Source of the DNA: Calendula officinalis
Lineage: Eukaryota > Streptophyta > Magnoliopsida > Asterales > Asteraceae
Reading direction: 5' to 3'
Assembly (NCBI GenBank): GCA_963853835.1
Contig: OY970820.1
Span: forward strand, 76,318,909-76,382,908
DNA: 64,000 bases
Of this stretch, positions 44,307-53,169 are shown one piece after another. The notes below the pieces were generated by a model, which saw only the letters and a list, made by a program, of their open reading frames with translations, made no database searches and was not told the DNA's origin. Position 1 is the stretch's first letter, and each line of letters opens with the position of its first letter. A program made the position numbers and the translations under genes.

Positions 44307-47033
44307 ATGACTTCTAAAGACGCACTTTCAATCGGATCTGATCTTAAACCACCGGTTTTATATAGAGGAGAGTATCCTCAGTGGAAGAAACGATTTCTCC
44401 ACTTTATCAAGAATCAGGAGTTAGCGACGGAAATTCTTGAGTCTCTCGAGAATGGTAATGCGGTATTTTATGAAGATGTTATTGATGATCCAGATGCTAG
44501 TCCTGCGGTTATTAGTGGTAGACGTCGTGTTAATCCTGCTGATTATACTGCTCAACAAAAACGACGTGCCAAAGCCGACTTACAAGCTTATTCATTTATG
44601 CTTCAAGGCTTACCAAACGACATCTATAACAGTTTGGATAGCCTTGAATCAGGAAAAGAGCTGTGGGATGAGATCAGGAAACAAATGGAGGGTATTGTGT
44701 TAGGCAACAAAGCAAAGATGGTTACTACCCTAAACTCTTATAAATCTTTTAAAGCCACAATCGAAGAAGATTTGGAAAGTACTTATCATCGATATTGTAC
44801 GTTGTTGAATGAACTTCACAAAAACTACTTGCGAAAAGAAAATTTGGAGCTAAATATCAAATTCATCAACAGTCTTTTACCGGAGTGGGAAATGTTTGGG
44901 AATAGTGCCATGCAACACAAAGATCTTAGTCTGATCGATATTCATGAACTTTATGAATATTTACACCAAAACGAACCTATGGTTAAAAACATAGTTAAAA
45001 CCAGACAAGAGACTGCAGATACTCTTGCACTACTCACAAAACAACATCATCAGTATGCAACAACTGCTAAAAAGAAAGAAAGTGTTGAAGCACCTGCAAA
45101 ATCTGCAACTGATGATATGGAAAAAGATCTTCAAGACGTACTTCAAGCTATGTCACTTATTTCTAACTATCAGAAGAAGTACTACTCAAAACCAACCAAC
45201 AACAACTTAAGATCTTCCTCAAACTTTAAATCAGCTCCATCTGCTTCAGCAACAAACAACACAACTGATAAATCAACTCTTACACCATTGGATCCAACGA
45301 AAAAATGTTACAATTATGGTATTGCTGGTCATTACTCACGTGATTGCAAGAAACCTAAAGTCTGTGATTCTGGGTATTTTAAACGAAAGATGCTCTTGGA
45401 TAAGGAAATAGAGGCTGGAAAAGTGTTGTTAGCTGAAGACATTCAGTGGATGGAAGATTCTGAACTTGAAGATGAAGAACATTCAGCCAACTTATGCTTT
45501 ATGGCGAGAGAAAATGCTGAGGTTTCTGATCGTATTAATGAAGAAGTCGACGATGATGGCAAGGTACATACTTCTCTTCTCTCTAATGCAAATACTTCCA
45601 CTAATTCTGATACTTGTTTTATCCAAACTCAGATATCTCAAATAGAATTATTAACCCAAAAACTTTTAGTAGAAAAAGATTTAAATGTCCAACTTCAAGA
45701 TCGTTTAAATGATTTGGAAAAACAAAATGAACAAACTGCTCATCTAGGTGATCAACTTGTTCGTTATATTCAACAAAATAAAGTTTTCAAACAAGAGAAT
45801 CTGGATTTACAAACTCAAGTATCAGAATTGACGGCTAAGTATGATCACAATCACAAACTATACACTAAGACATGGTATGAATATCAAATTAATAAAAATT
45901 CATTGGCACGTAAACAACAAGATTTTGATGATAATGAAAAACAGTTTCAATCTTTAACCTCTCAAATTAAAGAATTATCTGAAAATCTACATGAACAACA
46001 CATCTTTTCTTTAAACGAAATGAAAAGCAAACAGAATATCATAAACGCACTTAAAAATGAAACCAATAAATTGAATTCCCATATCAAGCATCTTGAGGAA
46101 TTGATTGTCAAAAGGGGACATACTGATCAAACCATCCATCTAAACGAGCCCAAATACTTCAAATATTTCAATTCACGAGAAGGGCTAGGAGCTGATAATC
46201 CAGAGTATCTTAAGAACGCATGCAAAATGGTTCCTACATTATATGATTCAAGATACATGAACAATGGTATATCGCAAAGCTTCGTTCGGATGACAGACGA
46301 GGAAGAAGAAATTGAGACTTTCAACAGAGCTAAAAAGGAGAATGCCCAAATTAGTTTCAATTACACTGAATTAAATAACACATATGAAACTAAAAAGGCA
46401 CAATTTGAAAATGATGATTATTTTCCTATTATAAAACCAGAAGAATTTGAAATCAAAGGAAATGTCGTTCTTCAACAAAAAGTAACACCAAAGATTTATG
46501 TTCCCTCTCTAATTCTAGAAAAGAAAATTTGTGAATTGGAAACTGAAATGGATGAAACACATAAGGTATTTGACAAAGAAAAATCATTTTTTCAATCCAA
46601 AATTTTTGAATTAGAAAATAAAATTGATGAAACACATAAATCTTTTGATGAAGAGAAACTGAAGTTGCAAATAAAAATTAAAAATTTAGAATCTAACTCA
46701 TCTAATCTTCAGAAGCTTAAGAAGCCTAGTGCATCTATGAACTTAGATTATCCTTTAACTGCAAAGAAAAAATGTAATAACTCGAGAATATTTTCTCCTG
46801 TAATGGCATATCGTGATTTATATACAATCAAGCAATCTGAGGTTAATAGAGGAAATTCTAAACCTAAACCGAAATCACAAGTAAGTTCCTCTACCAAGCC
46901 TAAGCCTAGGAGATCCACGGTCCCACTAAACTCTGATAAGAAATTAAATGCTCTCAAACAAGTTATTAGAGGAAATTCCGCACCTAAAAGTCCAAATAAA
47001 TTATGTTCCTCTTCTAGACCTAAGCATTCTTAG
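44307..47033 (+). CDS. Sirevirus-like gag, 908 residues, with broken zinc knuckle
   Basis: Structural protein of a retroelement particle. The start is taken at MTSKDALSIGS (44307) because the paralogous gag at 61870 begins MTSKDSLSIGS; an in-frame ATG at 44277 would add ten residues. The capsid-like region is about 1-250 (VLYRGEYPQWKKRFLHFI, KELWDEIRKQMEG, LPEWEMFGNSAMQHKDLS). The knuckle at about 332-345 reads CYNYGIAGHYSRDC: the second cysteine is Tyr, unlike the intact CYNCGMTGHFAKEC of the paralogue. Long Gln/Glu/Leu-rich coiled coils follow at about 440-610 and 730-820, then a basic Ser/Lys/Pro tail. The frame ends at TAG 47031-47033. The nearby 47139-47393 frame is its former end. A large ORF kept open without pol suggests recent activity in trans. 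Confidence 0.88.
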   Translation: MTSKDALSIGSDLKPPVLYRGEYPQWKKRFLHFIKNQELATEILESLENGNAVFYEDVIDDPDASPAVISGRRRVNPADYTAQQKRRAKADLQAYSFMLQGLPNDIYNSLDSLESGKELWDEIRKQMEGIVLGNKAKMVTTLNSYKSFKATIEEDLESTYHRYCTLLNELHKNYLRKENLELNIKFINSLLPEWEMFGNSAMQHKDLSLIDIHELYEYLHQNEPMVKNIVKTRQETADTLALLTKQHHQYATTAKKKESVEAPAKSATDDMEKDLQDVLQAMSLISNYQKKYYSKPTNNNLRSSSNFKSAPSASATNNTTDKSTLTPLDPTKKCYNYGIAGHYSRDCKKPKVCDSGYFKRKMLLDKEIEAGKVLLAEDIQWMEDSELEDEEHSANLCFMARENAEVSDRINEEVDDDGKVHTSLLSNANTSTNSDTCFIQTQISQIELLTQKLLVEKDLNVQLQDRLNDLEKQNEQTAHLGDQLVRYIQQNKVFKQENLDLQTQVSELTAKYDHNHKLYTKTWYEYQINKNSLARKQQDFDDNEKQFQSLTSQIKELSENLHEQHIFSLNEMKSKQNIINALKNETNKLNSHIKHLEELIVKRGHTDQTIHLNEPKYFKYFNSREGLGADNPEYLKNACKMVPTLYDSRYMNNGISQSFVRMTDEEEEIETFNRAKKENAQISFNYTELNNTYETKKAQFENDDYFPIIKPEEFEIKGNVVLQQKVTPKIYVPSLILEKKICELETEMDETHKVFDKEKSFFQSKIFELENKIDETHKSFDEEKLKLQIKIKNLESNSSNLQKLKKPSASMNLDYPLTAKKKCNNSRIFSPVMAYRDLYTIKQSEVNRGNSKPKPKSQVSSSTKPKPRRSTVPLNSDKKLNALKQVIRGNSAPKSPNKLCSSSRPKHS

Positions 47034-47138
47034 GTGGATAAGACTAAAACAACAACCGTGTTGAAACATTCTACTTCTTCAAAAAAAATCTTTTCCAAAT
47101 CTAAATATTAGAAATACTCGAGAAAAGATTTACTTTCA

Positions 47139-47393
47139 TTGGCACCAATAACAACTTTTACTTATGTGCCAAAAACAACTCCTAAAACATTCACGATCTT
47201 CAAAGAAAAATGGGTTCCCAAAACTTCAAAATCTCAAATAATTCCCCGAAAATTATTTGAAAGTGAAACATCAAGTTTCAGCCTTTCTTGGAATTCTATA
47301 TCTTTAAATCAAATCGATACAACCTATCGATGGTTTAATTCCCACACTAACACTGTCGGACCCAAACAAAAATGGGTACCAAAAGTTGTATAA
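47139..47393 (+). pseudogene. End of Sirevirus-like gag (KWVPKVV)
   Basis: An 84-residue frame, in register with decayed codons from 47034 onward. It contains SKSQIIPRKLFESETSS, a Trp-rich SLSWNSISLNQIDTTYRWF, and the final GPKQKWVPKVV before TAA. The same segment ends the gag of the related element at 55503, also immediately followed by a stop. In Sireviruses a WVPK motif precedes protease, so this is where pol would begin. Confidence 0.82.
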
Positions 47394-47414
47394 TTTGTTT
47401 TGTCGGAGAATGAC

Positions 47415-47564
47415 TTATGCACAATTCAGTGTATAACTCGCATTTCAATGAGATGACTTATGCACAATTCAGTGTATAACTCGCATTTCAGTGAGATGAC
47501 TTATACACAATTCAGTGTATAACTCGAGCCACAACAGAATGGCTCTTACACACTTCAGTGTATG
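47415..47564 (+). repeat. Tandem TTATACAC/GTGTATAA hairpins after gag stop
   Basis: Four repeats of about 45 bp, each holding an inverted repeat of the form TTAT(A/G)CAC-aattca-GTGTATAA (47415-47436, 47458-47479, 47501-47522, 47545-47564), beginning 22 bases after the gag stop. The sister element has three such units at about 55370-55490 on its own sense strand, also right after the gag stop. The stems are kept although the surrounding repeat sequence differs. Confidence 0.8.
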
Positions 47565-49082
47565 ACCCGAGCTTCAAAGAGATGGCTTTCAAGTACTTTA
47601 GTTTGAAACCCGGTTCTCAATGACAAATGGTTTCTAATCAATTATGTTTAGAACCCGTTATCCAGTAAACACTTAACTGCAAAACCTCTTCTCCACTCCT
47701 CTACTGCTATTAATGGTATATCTCTGAACTACATACTTTTCGCTTTCTTTAATTTGTCGAGGGGGAGAAATATTAATTCTAGGGGGAGAATTAGTATTTC
47801 CAGGGGGAGAAACTTTAAAATTTCAAAACTTTTATACCCGTTGAATAAATAATCGATAAATCTTTCAAAAGACTATATCTTCCCATGGTTTTCCAGAACC
47901 GACCTTACCTTCCAAGGGAAATACTTTTTAGCCGATTGGTAAATGTGAGGGTATAAGTCTAGGGTATAGATTTAGGTGAGTGCAAGCGATGTGAAAACAT
48001 GATAATAACAAGAAAACACACCTTTGAGAGCATCCAAACATCCAACAAACCGGGCAACCTCACAAAAATGTGATCATTCATGTGTTGAATGTTTCACCAG
48101 ACTTAACTGGCCCAGTCAAGCATCTGCACTCCACCACCAACCACTCAGATTCCTCTCAATAGGAATTTGTTTCAATTTATCAAGGGACGTAGCACATAAT
48201 CTATCGACTGCTCATTCGGAGTATGTTCGTATTGAAATCATTAACCTCCTGCCCCGGGTTACGTCTTTATTCAATGCACAATGTGTCTAGATCTCACCGT
48301 CAAGTATTTCCAATTTAGGACACATACGCTATTAAAAATGAATCTCCGTGTATTCATCGGAACACTCAAATTGGCATCACAATCTAGTGTTTCACGAGGA
48401 TTGAGTGGAAATCCTGCTAGAGCTAAAATTGCGCCAACTCTAAATGCAGGTCACACATTTGAATCAACGGTTGTGCAAACGACTACCGATTCATACGGTA
48501 TGTTAACGGATACTCTATGTGAGTCCGGTATTACCTAAATTTTTCAAGTTGTTGTGCCTAAACTTTTCCATCATAAAGGCAACAACTTATGCCGGAAACA
48601 CATACATTTCCGATGACATCCATGTGATTCATTCTTACAACGTAACATCATAAATGCTAATCAATTGCACATGAGCGTTATAGTTCACTCTCAAATAACT
48701 CCTATGATCTGCTATAACCGGCATGATCTTCCCCAGGAGCCACCTACAATATAGGACATACTGTGAGGATTCATAGGTCTAGGTGAGCAGAATCAAGTAT
48801 CACGGGATCTTGATTGGGGTGCGCTGAGGTAAAATTTGAGAGGGGGGATGAAGTATGGGGTGCAATTCAGCTAAATACATGGTAAAATGAAATGAGGGCG
48901 TAGTTGAAAATTGAAAACGTAAGCTTGAGTGAGGAGGGTGTGACAGGGTTAAAGAAAACGAAAAACCCTTTCCAAACCGATTAAAAGCCGGGTCGCCACG
49001 TCTCTATCAGATTGCATGTGTTGCTCTCTGATATTGAAAAAGACATCATGGACCCACTGATGCAATGCACAACCCCCCTCAG

Positions 49083-49220
49083 GTTTGCGTTACTCAAGCC
49101 GACATTCTCGCTTCCGCTTCGTCCACTACCCGCTCGCGCGGGTGCTTCACTCTAAGGCGGAACGCTCCCCTACCGATGTATTTTTACATCCCACAGCTTC
49201 GGCAGATCGCTTAGCCCGGG
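49083..49220 (-). rRNA. rrn23: Plastid 23S rRNA fragment in nuclear DNA
   Basis: The minus strand reads as an internal piece of plastid 23S rRNA: CCCGGGCTAAGCGATCTGCC, then AAAAATACATCGGTAGGGG, GCCTTAGAGTGAAGCACCCG and TTGAGTAACGCAAAC. About 138 bp, not a functional gene. It is joined directly to a psaJ fragment at 49221-49298. The sister element at about 53525 lacks both, giving an empty site. Confidence 0.88.
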
Positions 49221-49298
49221 AAAAAAACGATTAATCTCTATCAATAAACCTGCCAAAGAATCGAACCATAAAGTACTTAGTACTGGTGCCACGGAAAG
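49221..49298 (-). pseudogene. psaJ: Plastid psaJ fragment
   Basis: The minus strand translates in one frame as LSVAPVLSTLWFDSLAGLL followed by IEINRFF, the internal part of photosystem I subunit IX, with one apparent Gly to Asp change. In plastomes psaJ lies in the large single-copy region and rrn23 in the inverted repeat, so the two pieces were not neighbours. Start and stop codons are absent. Confidence 0.88.
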
Positions 49299-51030
49299 CA
49301 CTCAAGTATTTCTTAAAAAGTACTTGTTTCATTTTTCTCGGAGACTAGCTCATATGCTATCGACATCTCACTTGGAGAGTGTTGATATTGAACAAGAGGA
49401 CAAGGCTCTCCAGTCCTCGCCTTCGTTTGTCCACAAATTGAGTCTAGAACCGACATAAACACCATTAGGACACAGGCAAAATACCAAGCATATCTTTGTG
49501 ATATAGCCAGAACATTCATAGTGATACCAAAGTTATTGGTATTCCACGATGATTGAATGGAAATCCTACCAGTGCTAACATCAAAGCCAACACTGAACGT
49601 AGGTCATAGAGTTTTTGTAACTGTTGTGTTAACGGGCAATCTATGTGATCCCGGTTTACCCTGTTCGATCATGATGTACATATCTGATGACTGTACTCCA
49701 ATGTTATCAATAACAGTCGGGATATCAGATGATAAACACGAGACTGTTCTTTTATGTCATCAACAACGGTCATTGAGATTAAATGATAAAAGATTTGATC
49801 GTATTTCTACAATAATCAAGAACGGTAAGGTTTTCAATGATAAAATGTGATGTATATTGATTCATTCAAAATATGAATATATCATTATTCAACACATTTT
49901 TATCAATCGACTTCGAAGATTCTTCTTAATTCCACCCCACAGAGCTTCATATATTACAAGATGATTCAGATAAATCTTGTTCATCATGAGGGGGAGAATA
50001 TATTAGCTCAGTTTACTCCGCATTAAAAAGATATATGCACCGGTTAAGGGGGAGTAAACAAGAAACCGAAGATCCGCTAAGAAATAATTGTTTGTTTGAG
50101 GGGGAGCGTAAACTTCATCAACATTCTACCCTAACAACAATTATCAATAATCACAAATCAACAAAGCTACAACTTCAAGAAAAGACTTCCACTATAAACA
50201 ACTCTATCTATGGGTCTACATTTCGTTGATTTACATGAAGTAATTTGTGAAGAAAAAGATACCGATTCATCTATAGAAATCTCAAAACACAAATTCTCAA
50301 CCATTTCAATCCAAAACATCCATTTCAATCCGAAACTTTATCATATAAATCATTCTTTCCAAATTCCTTAACAACCACATACATATAAAAGCTTAACTGT
50401 TCAAATCTTTCGTTCCAAACAAAATACAAATCATCCACATTCATTCAAATCTTAAATTGTATAAATCATTCTTTTCAAATTACATACAAAACATCCATAT
50501 ACATTCCAAACTTAAACTTTCAAATCATTCTTACCAAAAGAATCCATACACATTCAAAACTTAAACAGTTCAAATCATTCTTTCCAAAATACAAAACAAC
50601 CATACATATCCAAAACTTTAACTTTCAAATCATTCTTTTCAAAAATCCAAAACATCATCACATCACTCCTACAAAACCTCTACCACAAAATCCAAAACAA
50701 CCTCTCCATTATCTGAAATCCCAGACAAATCCTTACCTAACTGATATTCCATTTCCAGAACTCTCAAACTTTAGTAAATCAGTTTTTAGGTCTTCCTTAC
50801 TCAAGCAGATTCAACGAAAAATATATTTTCTTTGAGTATCTGAAACTTCCAAATTTTTGCAATGTTATGTTCTTGAAATTTAGAAAACATTTTCTTGTCA
50901 AAGACAAAGATCTTAATTGCTTCACAGGCTGCTCAGATGTAAACATTGTTCAGTAATTCAATATTTTGAAGCACATCTGAGAGTTTATAAATATCATTAC
51001 GGACTATGAGAAGAAACTGAAGTGCTAAAG

Positions 51031-51047
51031 CTCAAAAAGGGGGAGAT
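51031..51047 (+). other. Terminal polypurine tract of Sirevirus-like element
   Basis: CTCAAAAAGGGGGAGAT directly precedes the 3' LTR. It matches the form of the PPTs at the LTRs of the compound element. Confidence 0.9.
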
Positions 51048-51308
51048 TGTTAAGTCTAGTTTTGAGCTTCATTGATGTAATTAGCATTAGTAACTAGTTA
51101 ATTGGTGTTTATTGATAGGAGGTATATATAGGATGAACTAACCTTGTTTATGTAAGCTTTCCTCATTTTGAATTGAATTACCCTTAGAAAGCTATTCCCT
51201 CCATCTCCATCTCCTCTCAAGCAAAACACACACAAACACACACTTGATTCATCATTTCTTCACAAATCATCATGAATTAGCTTGAATTCGATTGCATTAG
51301 CTTCATCA
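51048..51308 (+). repeat. 3' LTR of Sirevirus-like element
   Basis: 261 bp, starting TGTTAAGTCTAG and ending GCTTCATCA. It lacks the 42972-43177 segment of the 5' LTR. Only about four other differences were noted by eye, so the element is fairly young. Confidence 0.9.
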
Positions 51309-52353
51309 ATGCTCGAAACTATACTTGAATACACATTTTTACACTTTAATGTGTACGACAAACGTGTATATATGTGCTGACAAAATTTATTTATAACAAG
51401 AATAAAAAAGCTCAATTTAATTGAGAATTTTTTTTTTCTTATCAATGAATAGATCTCTTTACTTGTATGACTTAGATGTTTCGTATTTCTCGAAAAAGTG
51501 ATTCGATTGATGGGATTTGGTATGATACTTATGATATTGATGATATTCAAACTCGATAGATAATTTGATAAGCAATGATTTTTTTCCGTGTTTCAGAATA
51601 CGGTTAACCAATATGTTAACTAATCGATTAAGATAAATTGGATCGGATTTTTCCAATCCCTCATTCAAAAATGTATATTTATAAATCAGGGCGCAACGCA
51701 CAAGTAAACACACTCGTTTCAAAGATATATAAATCAAACTGCAATCATTAATTAAAAAGTATCTTGTTTCTCTATATTGGTGCGCATAAACGCTTGATAA
51801 TATGAGTCACGTATGCGATTTAGTTTGATGTTTTATTATTTACTTTGTAATAAATACTCAATCACCTCAAGTAGGGTATAGAAAAGGTAAAATGTAAATA
51901 ATAACACCGGTGCTAACAGCTGACGTTGTTAGTTTTTGTTAAATCAGCATCACGTCAGCTCACATTTCAACTGACATTCCACTGACACAGACACGTTATC
52001 GGTACTTTTTTTTTTTCCAGTTTTTGGTGTCCTGTCATTATATAACACACACACACACACACAAAATACAAAATACACTATTAACATACATTGGGCCCCA
52101 TCTCAAACTCTTCTCTCCTCTTCCTTCAACCAACAAATCTGAATTTCTCTCTATATATAACTGATGTGTGGTGCCAATAGGAAGAAACTCGTCGGCTGTT
52201 TGAGAGTTAGGACTAGTCCAATAGTCGTATGTGGAGACGGCTTTGGAAACTAAAATATTGGAATAAATATACTACTACTATATTAGCTGCTATGGTTATG
52301 TGGACTAAAATGGAAGTTTATCGATACGAACCAAGGGTTTGGTTTGACGTCTA
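51309..52353. other. Intergenic gap with plastid fragment and microsatellite
   Basis: No gene. Holds the rps7 fragment (listed separately), a (CA)n run at about 52045-52062, and AT-rich sequence of no recognised origin. Confidence 0.6.
51552..51652 (-). pseudogene. rps7: Plastid rps7 fragment in nuclear DNA
   Basis: The minus strand translates KSDPIYLNRLVNILVNRILK followed by HGKKSL, the N-terminal part of plastid ribosomal protein S7. A one-base deletion then puts the rest (TTATCAAATTATCTATCGAG) out of frame. The match stops at TATCGAG. About 100 bp with a few substitutions, so a moderately old transfer. The mitochondrial rps7 is quite different in this region, which favours plastid origin. 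Confidence 0.88.
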
Positions 52354-52358
52354 CAATG

Positions 52359-52660
52359 TGAAATGCATAATAACACTGGTTTAATCCATACTTGATGTTG
52401 GATGATGATTCTGGATGGAAAAGTGATGAAGAACAATTAGGGTTTTAGAGAGAGAGAGAGAGAGTAGAGAGAATTAGAGAGAACAATTTGCTGGAAAATA
52501 GAAATGATTAATATGCAAAAGTTGTGGATTAACCATTACAATGGGGTATTTATACTTCTACCCCTAACTGCCTAGCTAATCCTAATTAACTAACTAAACT
52601 AATATACAATGTTACCATATACCCCCTAGACTATTATTTACAACATTTTAAGTCCTAACA
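52359..52660 (-). repeat. 3' LTR of compound element
   Basis: 302 bp, TGAAATGCATAATAAC to AGTCCTAACA on the plus strand, with a GAGAGA run near 52451. The CTCCCCCTTTG tract at 52663 is the PPT on the other strand. It pairs with 62722-63014 and with the solo LTR at 53659-53953. Confidence 0.92.
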
Positions 52661-53169
52661 ATCTCCCCCTTTGTAACAATAGTCTAGGTTGCATATCTTT
52701 GAAGTCTTCTTTGTTTGTAAAGCTGGAGCTGTGTGTTAAACCGTTGTGCAGTTTTGTTGAAAAATCAGCTTCAGCCTTTGATGATCGGTGTTAGACATAC
52801 TTTTAATTGGCTTTTCAACCAATATAAAGTATTTCAGAAGACTTCATGCAAATCGACGGAATGTAGACCCATAGATAGAGTGGTTAGCAGCGGAAGTCTT
52901 TTCTTGAAGTTGTGGCGTTTGTCGATTTGCTGCTGATCCTCGGTTCCTGATGTTTGTTGAAGTCGAAGCAGTGCGGAATATCGATATGATTTGGATTTTC
53001 TGACCGTTGTTGATAATGTTGGAGTACGGTCATAGAATCCCTTATCTAATGTATTGACTGTTGTTGATAAGATTGGAGTACATTCATCAGATCCTCTATC
53101 AGACATAGTGACCGTTGTTGATAAGAATGGAGTACGGTTGTCTGATCTTCGCACGAGAAGGTATCAGGG

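Larger units (their letters stand above)
47870..49850 (+). repeat. Two diverged tandem copies of a non-coding module of about 935 bp
   Basis: Landmarks recur twice in the same order and spacing. TGGAAATCCTGCTAGAGC near 48408 pairs with TGGAAATCCTACCAGTGC near 49557. An 'actcta/ctgaacgtagGTCA' block and a region before 'caatgcaca' also recur. Allowing for the 216-bp plastid insert, the period is about 935 bp. Both copies, with the same period, are found inverted at about 53170-55030. Frames are full of stops in all copies, so I treat the modules as non-coding. Confidence 0.7.
47760..50106 (+). promoter_or_regulatory. Six internal AGGGGGAG polypurine tracts
   Basis: Exact AGGGGGAG at 47760, 47781, 47802, 49989, 50047 and 50099 (starts), in two clusters of three, in addition to the terminal PPT at 51038-51045. 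Multiple AGGGGGAG tracts upstream of the 3' LTR are a recognised feature of Sireviruses. The sister element has them at 52663, 55101, 55144, 58500, 58831, 58967 and 59141 on the complementary strand. Confidence 0.85.
42839..51308 (+). mobile_element. Sirevirus-like copia element with gag but no pol
   Basis: Plus-strand element of about 8.5 kb. The 5' LTR is 42839-43298, followed by the PBS TGGTATCAGAGCTC from 43301. Then come a leader with TTCGGCCC repeats, gag (44307-47033 plus a short continuation to 47393), and 3.6 kb without pol. The PPT at 51031-51047 precedes the 3' LTR 51048-51308. The large coiled-coil gag, the KWVPK motif at the gag end, and seven exact AGGGGGAG tracts are Sirevirus traits. 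No 5-bp target duplication is found (ATAGA versus ATGCT). A related compound element lies at 52359-63014. It must rely on other elements for enzymes. Confidence 0.85.

Noticed and set aside
47430..47620. Possible CRISPR-like array of about 45-bp repeats
   Set aside because: Few units, no unique spacers, a plant retroelement context and hairpin-centred units; CRISPR is not applicable.
48024..48538. Frames of about 85 codons in the non-coding modules, such as one with SVSRGLSGNPARAKIAPTLN
   Set aside because: A similar peptide can be read from the sister module, but every copy is interrupted by stops or frame changes at different places; similarity follows from DNA homology.
49083..49220. Functional rRNA gene
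   Set aside because: Only 138 bp of 23S sequence, fused to psaJ inside a retrotransposon; it is a dead plastid transfer.
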